Origin: an uncultured Treponema sp.
GTDB lineage: Bacteria; Spirochaetota; Spirochaetia; Treponematales; Treponemataceae
Direction of reading: 5' to 3'
NCBI GenBank assembly: GCA_946538875.1
Contig: CAMNHD010000019.1
Location: 1 to 11,932 of the forward strand
Length of the DNA: 11,932 nt
This document shows positions 5,184 through 11,815 of the stretch, in pieces. The position numbers were made by a program, and so were the translations under genes. The notes beneath the pieces are model-generated. The model was given only the letters and a program-made list of their open reading frames with translations. It was not told where the DNA came from and made no database searches. The first letter of the stretch is position 1, and every line of letters starts with the position of its first letter.

Positions 5184-7109
5184 ATGGAGTGTTTAAAAAC
5201 GTTTACTAAAATTGACCGCTTATGCAGCTTTCTCTTGTCGGTGGTACTTGCCCTGTGCATAGTACCACTTGCCAGTTTAAATGTATCATGCTCTCTCCAT
5301 TCAGAGGGGGCCTCTCTGCCGACCCTGCTTGATCATGCTGACGAGGCGATGAACAGCGGCGATACAAAAGAAGCTTTAACCTATCTTAAAAAAGCTCAGA
5401 AACAGGCACATTCCACTTATGAGCGTCTTGGTGTGTACAAGCGCTACAGGAAGCTTGGCGAGGACGCAAAGTGCGAGCAGGTTCTCAAGGCTGCAAACAA
5501 AAAAATCAAGAACAGTCCGGAGATTCAGACCGTGTACTCTGACTTTTTGCTGTCCAAGGGTAAGGTGAAGGATGCGCTCAAGATGTCACGCAACCTGAAC
5601 GGTACCCGCTATGGTTCTCTGTATGCTGAAGCCTTTATGCGGAATGCCCTTGAATCTGATAAGTCGGCAGATGAACTTTTTACGGGAAAAAAGAAAAAGC
5701 TAAGGAAGGGGGAAAAGTCCGCCCAGAACGACCGTTCCGAGATTTTCTATGACAGACGCTTTATTCCTGTGTACCAGGAGGCTGCACGCAATGCGAGCCG
5801 TGGTATCTGGGGAATCAATGCCGCTTGCCTTTCTATGATGTACGGGGATGTTGACCGTGCATCGGCTATTTTCCATACGAATATAACTTCGCTGAGGGAG
5901 TCGCTCTTTTGGGGTACGGTCTATTATGATACAGGCCGTTATGCTCAGAGTCTTGAGGTTTTGACTGAAGGTAATTCCTTTAAGGGTGGAACATCTGATC
6001 TTGTTCTGCAGAAGGCTCTTCTTGCGGACGACTATTATATTCTTGGCGAGGAAACAGAATCGGAGATTGCAAGGCAGGAGGTTCTTGCCCTTCTTGAACA
6101 GAATCAGGTGAATGTCTCCAGACAGGTGAACGAACTGCTTCCTTCCTTATATGTTAATTCTGCCCAGTATTCAAAGAAGATGGGTGACAGGGCCGGCCAG
6201 TATCACGCGCTTGCCCAGGTTGTGAACCGTTATCCGGAATATGTTCAGGGGCTGGCTGCCTACGCTGACTATGCTCTTGGCTGCACTGAGGCTCCTGTTG
6301 ATGACAAGATGACTGCAAGCATCAGGGCGGCCGGTCTCAGGACAAGACTGATGGAAGCTCAGGAGGCTGTTCCCTTTGTGTCTGTACAGGAAGTATTTGA
6401 AAGAATCAAGACTGCTGAAAGGAATAATTCTGATCCGGCTTTGATTGTGCTTGAGGAAAAACTGTATTCCCGTACCCATCAGACGGACGAGGCTGCGGTA
6501 AAGGCTTCGCGTGTGTGGCCTCTTCTTGAAAAGAACGAGATTCAACCGGGCGTGTACCCGCAGGAGATTGTCCGCTATGTACTGGGTGTTCTTATACACA
6601 ACGGTGAAATGGATTCCGCGCGTACTCTGTTCAACTCATATCTGCAGAAGCAGTACGGCAGCCCTGAGAATCCAGATGTGGTTCCATCTAACATGGGGGA
6701 CAGGCTGCTTGTATGGGAAGCGGAATTTGCGGCATGGTTCTATGTGCAGGATCTGCGTATATCCGAGGCGGCCGGACTTTACAAGAGTGTTGTTGACCGT
6801 TGGGGAACAAGAAATCCTGTGTTCAACGCAAGCGGCCAGAACGAGGCTGTCGTGGACTGCTGCCTTAACCTGGCTAATGTCTATGCTGGAAGCGGACAGC
6901 CGCGTCTTGCCCTGGATTGTCTGAACAGGGCTTCCGAACGTGCTGTTGATGCCGGGATAAAAGCCGAGGCTCTGTACCGCATGGGCAAGCAGAATTACTA
7001 TCTGCGTGATTACCAGACTGCTTCCCGTACTCTGCAGTATGCGCTGAAACTTAATCCTTCGCACAATAAAGCCCGCCTTATGCTGCAGAAAGTGAACCTT
7101 GCGGAGTAG
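5184..7109 (+). CDS. TPR-repeat lipoprotein, function unknown
   Basis: This 641-residue envelope protein opens with a basic segment, a hydrophobic stretch (about residues 13-35) and Cys36 in SLNVSCS, a relaxed lipobox of the spirochaete kind, so it is probably lipidated. The rest is alpha-helical. There is a TPR-like pair near 48-75 (DHADEAMNSGDTKEALTYLKKA). The C-terminus has a textbook TPR at about 595-628 (ALYRMGKQNYYLRDYQTASRTLQYALKLNP), and weaker solenoid helices lie between. A lysine-rich loop, GKKKKLRKGEKS, lies near residues 168-179. TPR solenoids usually mediate protein contacts; a partner cannot be named. No clear Shine-Dalgarno sequence precedes the ATG, so translation may depend on the upstream nusB stop 22 bases away, or the real start may differ slightly. 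The downstream hydrolase gene begins seven bases after the stop. Confidence 0.75.
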   Translation: MECLKTFTKIDRLCSFLLSVVLALCIVPLASLNVSCSLHSEGASLPTLLDHADEAMNSGDTKEALTYLKKAQKQAHSTYERLGVYKRYRKLGEDAKCEQVLKAANKKIKNSPEIQTVYSDFLLSKGKVKDALKMSRNLNGTRYGSLYAEAFMRNALESDKSADELFTGKKKKLRKGEKSAQNDRSEIFYDRRFIPVYQEAARNASRGIWGINAACLSMMYGDVDRASAIFHTNITSLRESLFWGTVYYDTGRYAQSLEVLTEGNSFKGGTSDLVLQKALLADDYYILGEETESEIARQEVLALLEQNQVNVSRQVNELLPSLYVNSAQYSKKMGDRAGQYHALAQVVNRYPEYVQGLAAYADYALGCTEAPVDDKMTASIRAAGLRTRLMEAQEAVPFVSVQEVFERIKTAERNNSDPALIVLEEKLYSRTHQTDEAAVKASRVWPLLEKNEIQPGVYPQEIVRYVLGVLIHNGEMDSARTLFNSYLQKQYGSPENPDVVPSNMGDRLLVWEAEFAAWFYVQDLRISEAAGLYKSVVDRWGTRNPVFNASGQNEAVVDCCLNLANVYAGSGQPRLALDCLNRASERAVDAGIKAEALYRMGKQNYYLRDYQTASRTLQYALKLNPSHNKARLMLQKVNLAE

Positions 7110-7116
7110 GATTCCG

Positions 7117-7824
7117 ATGAAACGTCTTGTTTTTACAATTTTGCTCAGTCTTTTGCTTTTGGATGTATTTTCATGCAGGAGTTATACTTCTGACTTTGAC
7201 CTTGATGCACTGCTTGCGCCTTATGCGGGCAGCATTCAGGTTTCCAATGACAATCCCTACATAGTGGTCAGGCCGGAGAATGCTGTTGCCGGACTGATTT
7301 TTTATCCGGGAGGACTGGTTGAGTACCAGTCGTACCTTCCGCTTATGATTAAGTGTGCGCAGAAGGGAATTGCCTGTTTTATCGTGCAGATGCCTTCCGA
7401 CTTTGCGATTATGGATATGAATGCGGCTCTTAGGGTTCTCGAACGCTATGGGGATATTGCCTCATGGTATATAGGCGGTCATTCTCTTGGCGGCGCGATG
7501 GCGGCTTCCTTTGCGGCTGCCCACACTGACAGGTTTGAAGGCCTTGTGCTTATGGCGGCATATTCCACGGAAAATCTGAAGGGTTCCGGCCTGCGGGTGC
7601 TTTCCGTTTATGGTTCCAGGGACGGTGTGCTCAATATGAAGAACTATGAAAAGTACCGGAAAAACCTTACTGACGATGCGGTTGAACTTGTTATTGAAGG
7701 CGGTAACCACGGGCAGTTTGGAAATTACGGGTTCCAGGCGGGTGACAATGAAGCCCTTGTTTCTGCGGATGTGCAGCAGGAGCTTACGGCCGAAGCTGTG
7801 GGGAAATTGTGCGTCGGGCAGTGA
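7117..7824 (+). CDS. Alpha/beta-hydrolase lipoprotein
   Basis: I place the start at the ATG at 7117, with TAGGA (7107-7111) five bases upstream and overlapping the preceding stop codon, rather than at an upstream TTG. The 235-residue product starts with a signal peptide (MKRLVFTILLSLLLLDVFSC). Cys20 is a likely lipidation site, so the enzyme is probably anchored in the periplasm or at the surface. The hydrolase fold is complete: strand AGLIFYPGG (58-66) with oxyanion-hole glycines, nucleophile Ser123 in GHSLGG (121-126), acid Asp169 in YGSRDGVLN, and base His198 in GGNHGQFGNYG. This resembles the alpha/beta-hydrolase_5 and dienelactone-hydrolase-like families. It should be an esterase, lipase or similar acyl hydrolase of unknown substrate. 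It is the last gene of the cluster that starts with the foldase. Its stop codon lies at the edge of a degenerate tandem repeat. Confidence 0.85.
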   Translation: MKRLVFTILLSLLLLDVFSCRSYTSDFDLDALLAPYAGSIQVSNDNPYIVVRPENAVAGLIFYPGGLVEYQSYLPLMIKCAQKGIACFIVQMPSDFAIMDMNAALRVLERYGDIASWYIGGHSLGGAMAASFAAAHTDRFEGLVLMAAYSTENLKGSGLRVLSVYGSRDGVLNMKNYEKYRKNLTDDAVELVIEGGNHGQFGNYGFQAGDNEALVSADVQQELTAEAVGKLCVGQ

Positions 7825-7905
7825 AGTGCGCTCATGCGCTTAGGTGCGAAGTCCAGCGGTGAAAGTGTACGCTCCAGCGCTTAAGTTTGCACGCTCAGCG
7901 CTGCG
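7825..7905. repeat. Degenerate tandem repeat between convergent genes
   Basis: About four diverged units of 18-22 bases lie at 7825-7842, 7843-7862, 7863-7883 and 7884-7905. They share a loose pattern of AGTG, CGCTC and AGCGCTTA. CAGCGGTGAAAGTGTACGC (7854-7872) resembles the fifth 19-bp unit of the array at 11814, which reads AGCGGTGAAGTGCGCGGTC. The array touches the stop codon of the hydrolase on one side and contains the stop codon of the minus-strand gene on the other. Confidence 0.6.
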
Positions 7906-7912
7906 TTGCAAA
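7886..7912. terminator. Possible bidirectional hairpin between convergent genes
   Basis: TTTGCACGC (7886-7894) pairs with GCGTTGCAAA (7903-7912) through nine base pairs with one bulged T. The loop contains the palindrome AGCGCT. The hairpin carries A/T bases at both outer ends but has no long T-tract, so terminator function for either gene is only plausible. It overlaps the last codons of the minus-strand gene. Confidence 0.35.
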
Positions 7913-8476
7913 TCTGTAGCCTATGTGTGCCTGAAATGTGTAGGGAATGTAGACTGAGGAGCGGAGTCTTGAAAATGCGGCGCAGAATCCTCCTCCTGCA
8001 TAAAGCCCCTGTTCCCTTGAGGAATGCCATGAAGCTTCCAGTGAGAGTATTGCGAGCGGTGAGACAGAAACTTCCGTTTTGTTTGACTTGAGAGTGACAT
8101 CCCAGTATTTGTAAAAATACGTGAGTATGCCAAGGTCCACTGTTGCATCCAGAGAAATAAAGGAATTCCCGGGAAATACCGCAGCTATAAAGTGCGCGCT
8201 TCCTTCCGCATTGAGTGCTTGATATGGAAAGACAAGGATTGATGCCCCCGCACCGAATTCCCACTTGGAAGACGGTCCCTGGAAGATATACTGGGCACTG
8301 ATGGGACCTGGAACCAGATAGGGATAAGCGGTTGAATATGATTTGTGTTTGTCCAGAGGAATCTCGGAATATCCAAGAGCAAAGTCAAGTGGAATCTTTA
8401 GGTCGACGGCGGCAGAAAGTGGAGTCCCGGAAAAAAACACAATAAGAAGCGCAAGTACAAGGGAGCGGTTTTTCAT
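7895..8476 (-). CDS. Small exported beta-rich protein, possible outer-membrane beta-barrel
   Basis: I choose the ATG at 8476. The 193-residue product starts with a signal peptide (MKNRSLVLALLIVFFSGTPLSA), probably cut before AVDLKIP. An earlier in-frame ATG at 8518 would put 14 residues before the signal peptide and would lie upstream of the predicted promoter. The mature part alternates hydrophobic and polar residues with many aromatics and glycines (for example WEFGAGASILVFPYQAL, LYAGGGFCAAFSRL). It ends in FQAHIGYRFATQR, where IGYRF resembles the C-terminal aromatic beta-signal of outer-membrane proteins, although the true terminus is a few residues later. I do not recognise a specific family. 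An eight-stranded barrel or a periplasmic beta protein are both possible. No Shine-Dalgarno sequence is visible. It is convergent with the hydrolase gene and divergent from the unknown lipoprotein. Confidence 0.7.
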   Translation of the reverse strand: MKNRSLVLALLIVFFSGTPLSAAVDLKIPLDFALGYSEIPLDKHKSYSTAYPYLVPGPISAQYIFQGPSSKWEFGAGASILVFPYQALNAEGSAHFIAAVFPGNSFISLDATVDLGILTYFYKYWDVTLKSNKTEVSVSPLAILSLEASWHSSREQGLYAGGGFCAAFSRLRSSVYIPYTFQAHIGYRFATQR

Positions 8477-8482
8477 ACCTGG

Positions 8483-8511
8483 ATTGTAGCATAAAGAAAC
8501 ACTTTTGGCAA
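8483..8511 (-). promoter_or_regulatory. Promoter of the small exported-protein gene, predicting a leaderless mRNA
   Basis: On the minus strand TTGCCA (8511-8506, five of six) is followed after exactly 17 bp by TACAAT (8488-8483, five of six). The -10 ends six bases before the ATG at 8476, so transcription should begin at or next to the A of the start codon. This also argues against the longer reading frame from 8518. Confidence 0.6.
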
Positions 8512-8569
8512 ACGGCAAGATTCAGTTCCCGGCTATCAATTTAGACAAAATGCAAACAAAAAGTGACTG

Positions 8570-8618
8570 CCGGTCGCATACCGGATTGAGGTTTGCCCCA
8601 AAGCGCCAGGGACGGCGC
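8570..8618. repeat. Two short hairpins in the divergent intergenic region
   Basis: CCGGT-CGCAT-ACCGG (8570-8584) is a perfect inverted repeat. GCGCC (8603-8607) and GGCGC (8614-8618) form a second one around AGGGAC. They lie between the promoters of the divergent genes at 8476 and 8703. The segment is more GC-rich than the flanking promoter DNA and may be a remnant of an intergenic repeat element. I see no ORF or known riboswitch in 8519-8640. Confidence 0.45.
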
Positions 8619-8644
8619 ATTCCGTATCCGCAGGCTGAAACTTT

Positions 8645-8673
8645 TTGCATAAAATGTGTTTTTATGTTATGTT
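8645..8673 (+). promoter_or_regulatory. Weak candidate promoter of the unknown lipoprotein gene
   Basis: Overlapping TATGTT hexamers lie at 8663-8668 and 8668-8673. TTGCAT (8645-8650) is 17 bp before the second. Matches are modest. Initiation near 8680 would leave a short leader containing a near-perfect Shine-Dalgarno sequence, AAAGGAGG (8686-8693). Confidence 0.4.
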
Positions 8674-8702
8674 ATCTGTAGAGACAAAGGAGGATACCCC
8701 CC

Positions 8703-9590
8703 ATGAAATTTAACAGAATAAAAATCAATCATATAGTCGTGTGCAGCTGCGCACTCCTGTTCGCATTAAGCGCCGCAGGGTGTTCATCCGCACCCATACC
8801 GGTTTCGTATATAGTGGACGAACAGCAGCCTGTTCTGGACAAATCCATTAAGACGGATGCCCCGGTTGTGGAAAAAGGCAAAATCTCGTGGATAGCAGTA
8901 AAACACGAAAACCTCTGGGACGAGATGAAGAAAAACGGCATAATCAAGATAAAGGACAAGAAAATCTACACCTATGGTGAACTTGCCGAAGTGAACAAGA
9001 ATAAGTACAAGGAAAACAAGGTCTTTAGAAAGTGGCTGTTCACTAATTACAAGAAAAAGTATGTCTGGAACGGTTACGTGCGCTACAATAATATTGACTA
9101 TAATTCACGCTACAACATCAACCTTAAGCGGAAAAACAAGCGCAACACCTATACCATTGCTTCCGGCGACTGTGGAAAGATGACCATAACTGTCCACCAG
9201 AAATACGGCGACAATACAGCACAGACTCCGCTCAAGATGTTCACCGCGACCGACGGTGTATACACCTTTGTCATCTTTATAACACAGGACAAGAACTGGA
9301 AGGCCTTTGGTGCTGGTTCCAATGATCCTGAGCTGGTTGCAAAGTATACACCCCAGAGTTCTGTACGCGACTTGATTCAGCTTGACGGACAGAAGATGGA
9401 AATCTTTGAGATTACCGGTGTGGAGAAGTTTTCTGACAAGACTGATCTTACAACTCTTCCATGTGTCGGTATGATCATGAATGACTCATACGAACTTAAT
9501 CTTGGTGATGAGGATCCGCGCTTTCTGACTCTTGTTCAGACTGTGGGCATGGTGGATTCTTACCGCCGTTGTCTTAAGCTGATGGAATAA
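8703..9590 (+). CDS. Lipoprotein of unknown function
   Basis: This is a 295-residue product. The start is secure: AAAGGAGG (8686-8693) precedes the ATG by nine bases. A signal peptide with hydrophobic core (about residues 9-26) ends in ALSAAGCSS, making Cys27 the probable lipidated residue, so the protein should be membrane-anchored and exported. The segment from about residue 74 to 150 is strongly basic, rich in Lys, Asn and Tyr (KIKDKKIYTYGEL, NLKRKNKRNTYTI), unlike its neighbours. The C-terminal half is a mix of predicted strands and helices ending in PRFLTLVQTVGMVDSYRRCLKLME. I recognise no domain or catalytic motif. It is transcribed away from the small exported-protein gene and is not tightly linked to the HAD genes, being separated from them by 262 bases containing a repeat. 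Confidence 0.75.
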   Translation: MKFNRIKINHIVVCSCALLFALSAAGCSSAPIPVSYIVDEQQPVLDKSIKTDAPVVEKGKISWIAVKHENLWDEMKKNGIIKIKDKKIYTYGELAEVNKNKYKENKVFRKWLFTNYKKKYVWNGYVRYNNIDYNSRYNINLKRKNKRNTYTIASGDCGKMTITVHQKYGDNTAQTPLKMFTATDGVYTFVIFITQDKNWKAFGAGSNDPELVAKYTPQSSVRDLIQLDGQKMEIFEITGVEKFSDKTDLTTLPCVGMIMNDSYELNLGDEDPRFLTLVQTVGMVDSYRRCLKLME

Positions 9591-9660
9591 GGGTTCTGTC
9601 TGCATCCTGGCTGTGGTGTCTGGCTCATGGGCCGATAAGTGTGTGCTTTAAGGCCGGTGA

Positions 9661-9762
9661 CGCCTACGCCCGATTGGAGCGGCTTGTTGCAGAGCGCAGC
9701 GGCGCAATGGAGGGCTTGGCCCGGAACCGCGGAAAGCGGGGATCTTGCCGGAAGTGTCTGCT
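9661..9762. repeat. GC-rich intergenic repeat, copy B
   Basis: This stretch aligns with copy A (1497-1590) in the same orientation, with shared blocks TTGGAG/GTGGAG, GCAG, GGCGCAA, TGGAGG, CGGAACC and CGGAA. It contains the small hairpin CCGC-GGAAA-GCGG (9727-9739). It occupies the middle of the 262-base gap 9591-9852. A 60-codon open frame across it has no recognisable protein features and is best read as the repeat itself. The part before it (9591-9660) shows nothing else I can name. Confidence 0.65.
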
Positions 9763-9816
9763 GCGCGGTGCGCCTGTTCAGTGAGCCGGGGCAGAGCAGT
9801 GCCGTTCAGAACTGTA

Positions 9817-9845
9817 TTTAAAAAATAGTTGAACTGTGTTAGAAT
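9817..9845 (+). promoter_or_regulatory. Extended -10 promoter of the HAD cluster, predicting a leaderless mRNA
   Basis: TAGAAT (9840-9845, five of six) is preceded by TG one base upstream (9837-9838), an extended -10. A TTTAAA at 9817-9822 gives a four-of-six -35 with 17-bp spacing. The -10 ends seven bases before the ATG at 9853, and no Shine-Dalgarno sequence is present between them. Confidence 0.5.
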
Positions 9846-9852
9846 TATCTTT

Positions 9853-10494
9853 ATGGAAATGGAAAATTTTGATTCTGTAATCTTGGATATTGACGGAACA
9901 ATTTGGAATACGACCGGAATTGTGGCTGTTGCATGGAACAAGGCGATTGATGCTTCAGGTTTTGTGGCGCGCAAGGTGAATGCCCAGATTCTTCAGGGGG
10001 AATTTGGAAAGACGATGGATGTGATTACCAGGGATTTGTGGCCTGAGCTTTCACGCGCGGAGAGGGAGGTCCTGCTCTCGCTCTGCACCACCGAGGAACA
10101 TATTGCGCTTAAGGAAAATAATCTTGACATCACTTATCCCGGGGTTGTGGAGACTGTGAATGAGCTTTGCCGCTCTGTGCCTTTTTATGTGGTGAGCAAC
10201 TGCGAGGACGGTTACATTCAGCTGATGCTGGAGAAGACCGGGCTTGAACCCTGTATCAAGGATTTTGAATGTTACGGGCGGACCCTGAAAGGGAAGGCTG
10301 AGAATATAATTCTCCTGAAGGACCGCAACCGTCTGACCAGGCCGCTTTATGTGGGCGACACTAAGGGCGATGCTGATGCCTGTGCGCAGGCGGGTGTTCC
10401 GTTTGCGTGGGCGGCGTACGGTTTTGGTGAGGTGGATTCTTATTTTGCGCGGCTTGAAAAGTTTGCGGATTTGAAACAAGTTCTGGGACTTTGA
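9853..10494 (+). CDS. HAD-family phosphatase, phosphoglycolate phosphatase (Gph)-like
   Basis: The 213-residue cytoplasmic protein has all four HAD motifs. Nucleophile Asp12 and general acid Asp14 are in LDIDGT. Ser115-Asn116 are in YVVSNCE. A lysine lies in GRTLKGK (146 or 148). The acidic pair Asp169/Asp173 is in YVGDTKGDADAC. The helical cap between motifs I and II is of the C1 type, so this is subfamily IA, like phosphoglycolate phosphatase or pyrophosphatase PpaX. The enzyme should dephosphorylate a small metabolite; the substrate cannot be assigned. I choose the ATG at 9853, because an upstream in-frame TTG at 9829 would overlap the predicted promoter and add a non-conserved MNCVRIIF extension. 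It is the first of three consecutive HAD genes, with 15 bases to the next. Confidence 0.87.
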   Translation: MEMENFDSVILDIDGTIWNTTGIVAVAWNKAIDASGFVARKVNAQILQGEFGKTMDVITRDLWPELSRAEREVLLSLCTTEEHIALKENNLDITYPGVVETVNELCRSVPFYVVSNCEDGYIQLMLEKTGLEPCIKDFECYGRTLKGKAENIILLKDRNRLTRPLYVGDTKGDADACAQAGVPFAWAAYGFGEVDSYFARLEKFADLKQVLGL

Positions 10495-10509
10495 GTTCAG
10501 GGGGACTGT

Positions 10510-11142
10510 ATGCTTTTTATCTTTGACATGGGCGGGGTTGTGACGACCACGGCTTCTGTGGAAAAACGTGCCTGTGAGATTCTTGGTATCAGCAGGAAAG
10601 AGTTTGATGCCTTCTGCGGGAGCGGGGCAACGGATCTGCGCTCTATGCTTTCCGACGGTATCATCGGTTCGCAGGAATTCTGGAGGATGTTTTCCATGAG
10701 GTCGGGTATTGGGGTGAAGACTGACTGGTGGCAGATGCTTTTTCATCCTGAGCTCAAGCCGGAGACTGTGGGGCTGGTGCGGGAACTCAAGGGGATGGGG
10801 CACCGTGTTGTCTGCGGAACAAATACTATAGAAAGTTTTTATAGGATTCATCTGGAGCGCGGGGACTATTCTTATTTTGACCAGACTTATTCTTCCTGCT
10901 TTATGGGTGTTTCAAAGCCTGACCCTGAGTTCTGGAAGATTATCCTTATGGCGGAGGATTCGGCTCCGCAGGATACTGTTTTTATTGACGACAAGGAGGA
11001 AAACTGCAAGGCTGCGGCCAAGCTTAGAATCCGTGCCATTCAGTTCACTGACTTTGATTCGGTGAAGGCCAAGGTTGAGCAGGAGATTTCCAGGAGACGC
11101 CGTGTTGTGGGGGAATACAATGAAACTGCGGTCAGAACTTAG
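10510..11142 (+). CDS. HAD-family hydrolase, YihX-like, motif I Asp replaced by Gly
   Basis: The 210-residue protein starts MLFIFDMGGVV, with nucleophile Asp6. The second motif I Asp is Gly8, as in YihX-type (DLGNV) and related HAD-IA members, where another residue or solvent must replace the general acid. Motif II is Thr104-Asn105 in VCGTNT, motif III Lys136 in SKPDPEFW, and motif IV Asp160-Asp161 with Asn165 in FIDDKEEN. The YihX relatives act on alpha-glucose-1-phosphate or other sugar phosphates and FMN-type substrates; the N-terminal layout here (VVTTTASVEKRACEILGISRKEFD) fits them. It has a GGGGA ribosome-binding site five bases before the ATG. It lies 15 bases after the first HAD gene and overlaps the third, so translation of the three is probably linked. 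The C-terminal tail, ISRRRRVVGEYNE, is basic. Confidence 0.85.
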   Translation: MLFIFDMGGVVTTTASVEKRACEILGISRKEFDAFCGSGATDLRSMLSDGIIGSQEFWRMFSMRSGIGVKTDWWQMLFHPELKPETVGLVRELKGMGHRVVCGTNTIESFYRIHLERGDYSYFDQTYSSCFMGVSKPDPEFWKIILMAEDSAPQDTVFIDDKEENCKAAAKLRIRAIQFTDFDSVKAKVEQEISRRRRVVGEYNETAVRT

Positions 11143-11815
11143 CGGTGACGGCGGGACTGCTGGCTGCGGTGCGGCTGTCTGCGGGATTGTGTTTGACATG
11201 GACGGGGTTCTGCTTGACAGCGAGCGTGTTTACGAAAGTGCCTGGCGGATTGCTGCGGAGCGGCTTGGGCTTGAGGACATTGACCTGATTCATTCCAGGG
11301 TGCTTGGGGTGAGCGAGAAACAGTGCGTGGCTATGCTCAAGAATTTTTATGGTCAGAATTTTGACGGTGAAGGTTTTTGGCAGCTTACGAGTGATATTTC
11401 CTGGGACTTGATCCGTGAGGACGGTATGCCGCTGAAGCCTTATGCTTGGGAAATTCTTTCTTACCTTAGGGGAAAGGGGTACAGGCTTGCCCTTGCTTCT
11501 TCATCCGGCCGTGAGCTGGTGGAGTCTCTCCTTGGTAAGGCGGGGCTTCTGGATTTTTTTGATAAGCTTGTGTGCGGGGATGAAATCAGTTTTTCTAAGC
11601 CCCACCCGGAGATTTACCAGAAGGCTTGTGCTGCGCTTGGGCTTGAACCTGGGGACTGTCTTGCGGTTGAAGATAGTCCTAATGGGATTCTGAGCGCTTA
11701 TTCTGCAGGTTTGAAGTGCATTATGGTGCCGGACCGTATTCCCTGCGACGATGCGGCAAGGGCTATGCTCTTTGCGGAGTTTGATTCGCTTGAGGGGCTG
11801 CGGTCGCTTTGTTAG
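11120..11815 (+). CDS. HAD-family hydrolase, beta-phosphoglucomutase/sugar-phosphatase-like
   Basis: I place the start at the ATG at 11120, with GGGGGA (11109-11114) five bases upstream, rather than at the ATG at 11075 deeper inside the previous gene. The chosen start still overlaps that gene by 23 bases in another frame, typical of translational coupling. The 231-residue protein has a 21-residue Gly-rich lead. HAD motifs follow: Asp26/Asp28 in FDMDGVLLDSE, Ser127-Ser128 in LASSSG, Lys160 in SFSKPHPEIY, and Glu184-Asp185 with Asn188 in AVEDSPNGI. FDMDGVLLDSE and VEDSPNGI are characteristic of the beta-phosphoglucomutase/YniC-like IA group. It could be a hexose-phosphate phosphatase or a mutase. 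The short motif-I-to-cap spacing cannot decide between them by eye. The TAG stop overlaps the first unit of a 19-bp tandem array. Confidence 0.87.
   Translation: MKLRSELSGDGGTAGCGAAVCGIVFDMDGVLLDSERVYESAWRIAAERLGLEDIDLIHSRVLGVSEKQCVAMLKNFYGQNFDGEGFWQLTSDISWDLIREDGMPLKPYAWEILSYLRGKGYRLALASSSGRELVESLLGKAGLLDFFDKLVCGDEISFSKPHPEIYQKACAALGLEPGDCLAVEDSPNGILSAYSAGLKCIMVPDRIPCDDAARAMLFAEFDSLEGLRSLC

Noticed and set aside
5690..5720. Possible programmed frameshift at the A-rich stretch in the TPR gene
   Set aside because: The zero frame stays open through the whole TPR protein and encodes a typical C-terminal TPR. The A-run simply codes for a lysine-rich loop.
9639..9821. A 60-codon open frame in the gap before the HAD genes
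   Set aside because: It lies across GC-rich repeat copy B, has no ribosome-binding site and no protein-like features. The homologous copy A does not keep the frame.
10051..10851. A 266-codon minus-strand open frame across the first two HAD genes
   Set aside because: Both HAD genes are unmistakable on the plus strand with intact motifs. The antisense frame has no recognisable domain.
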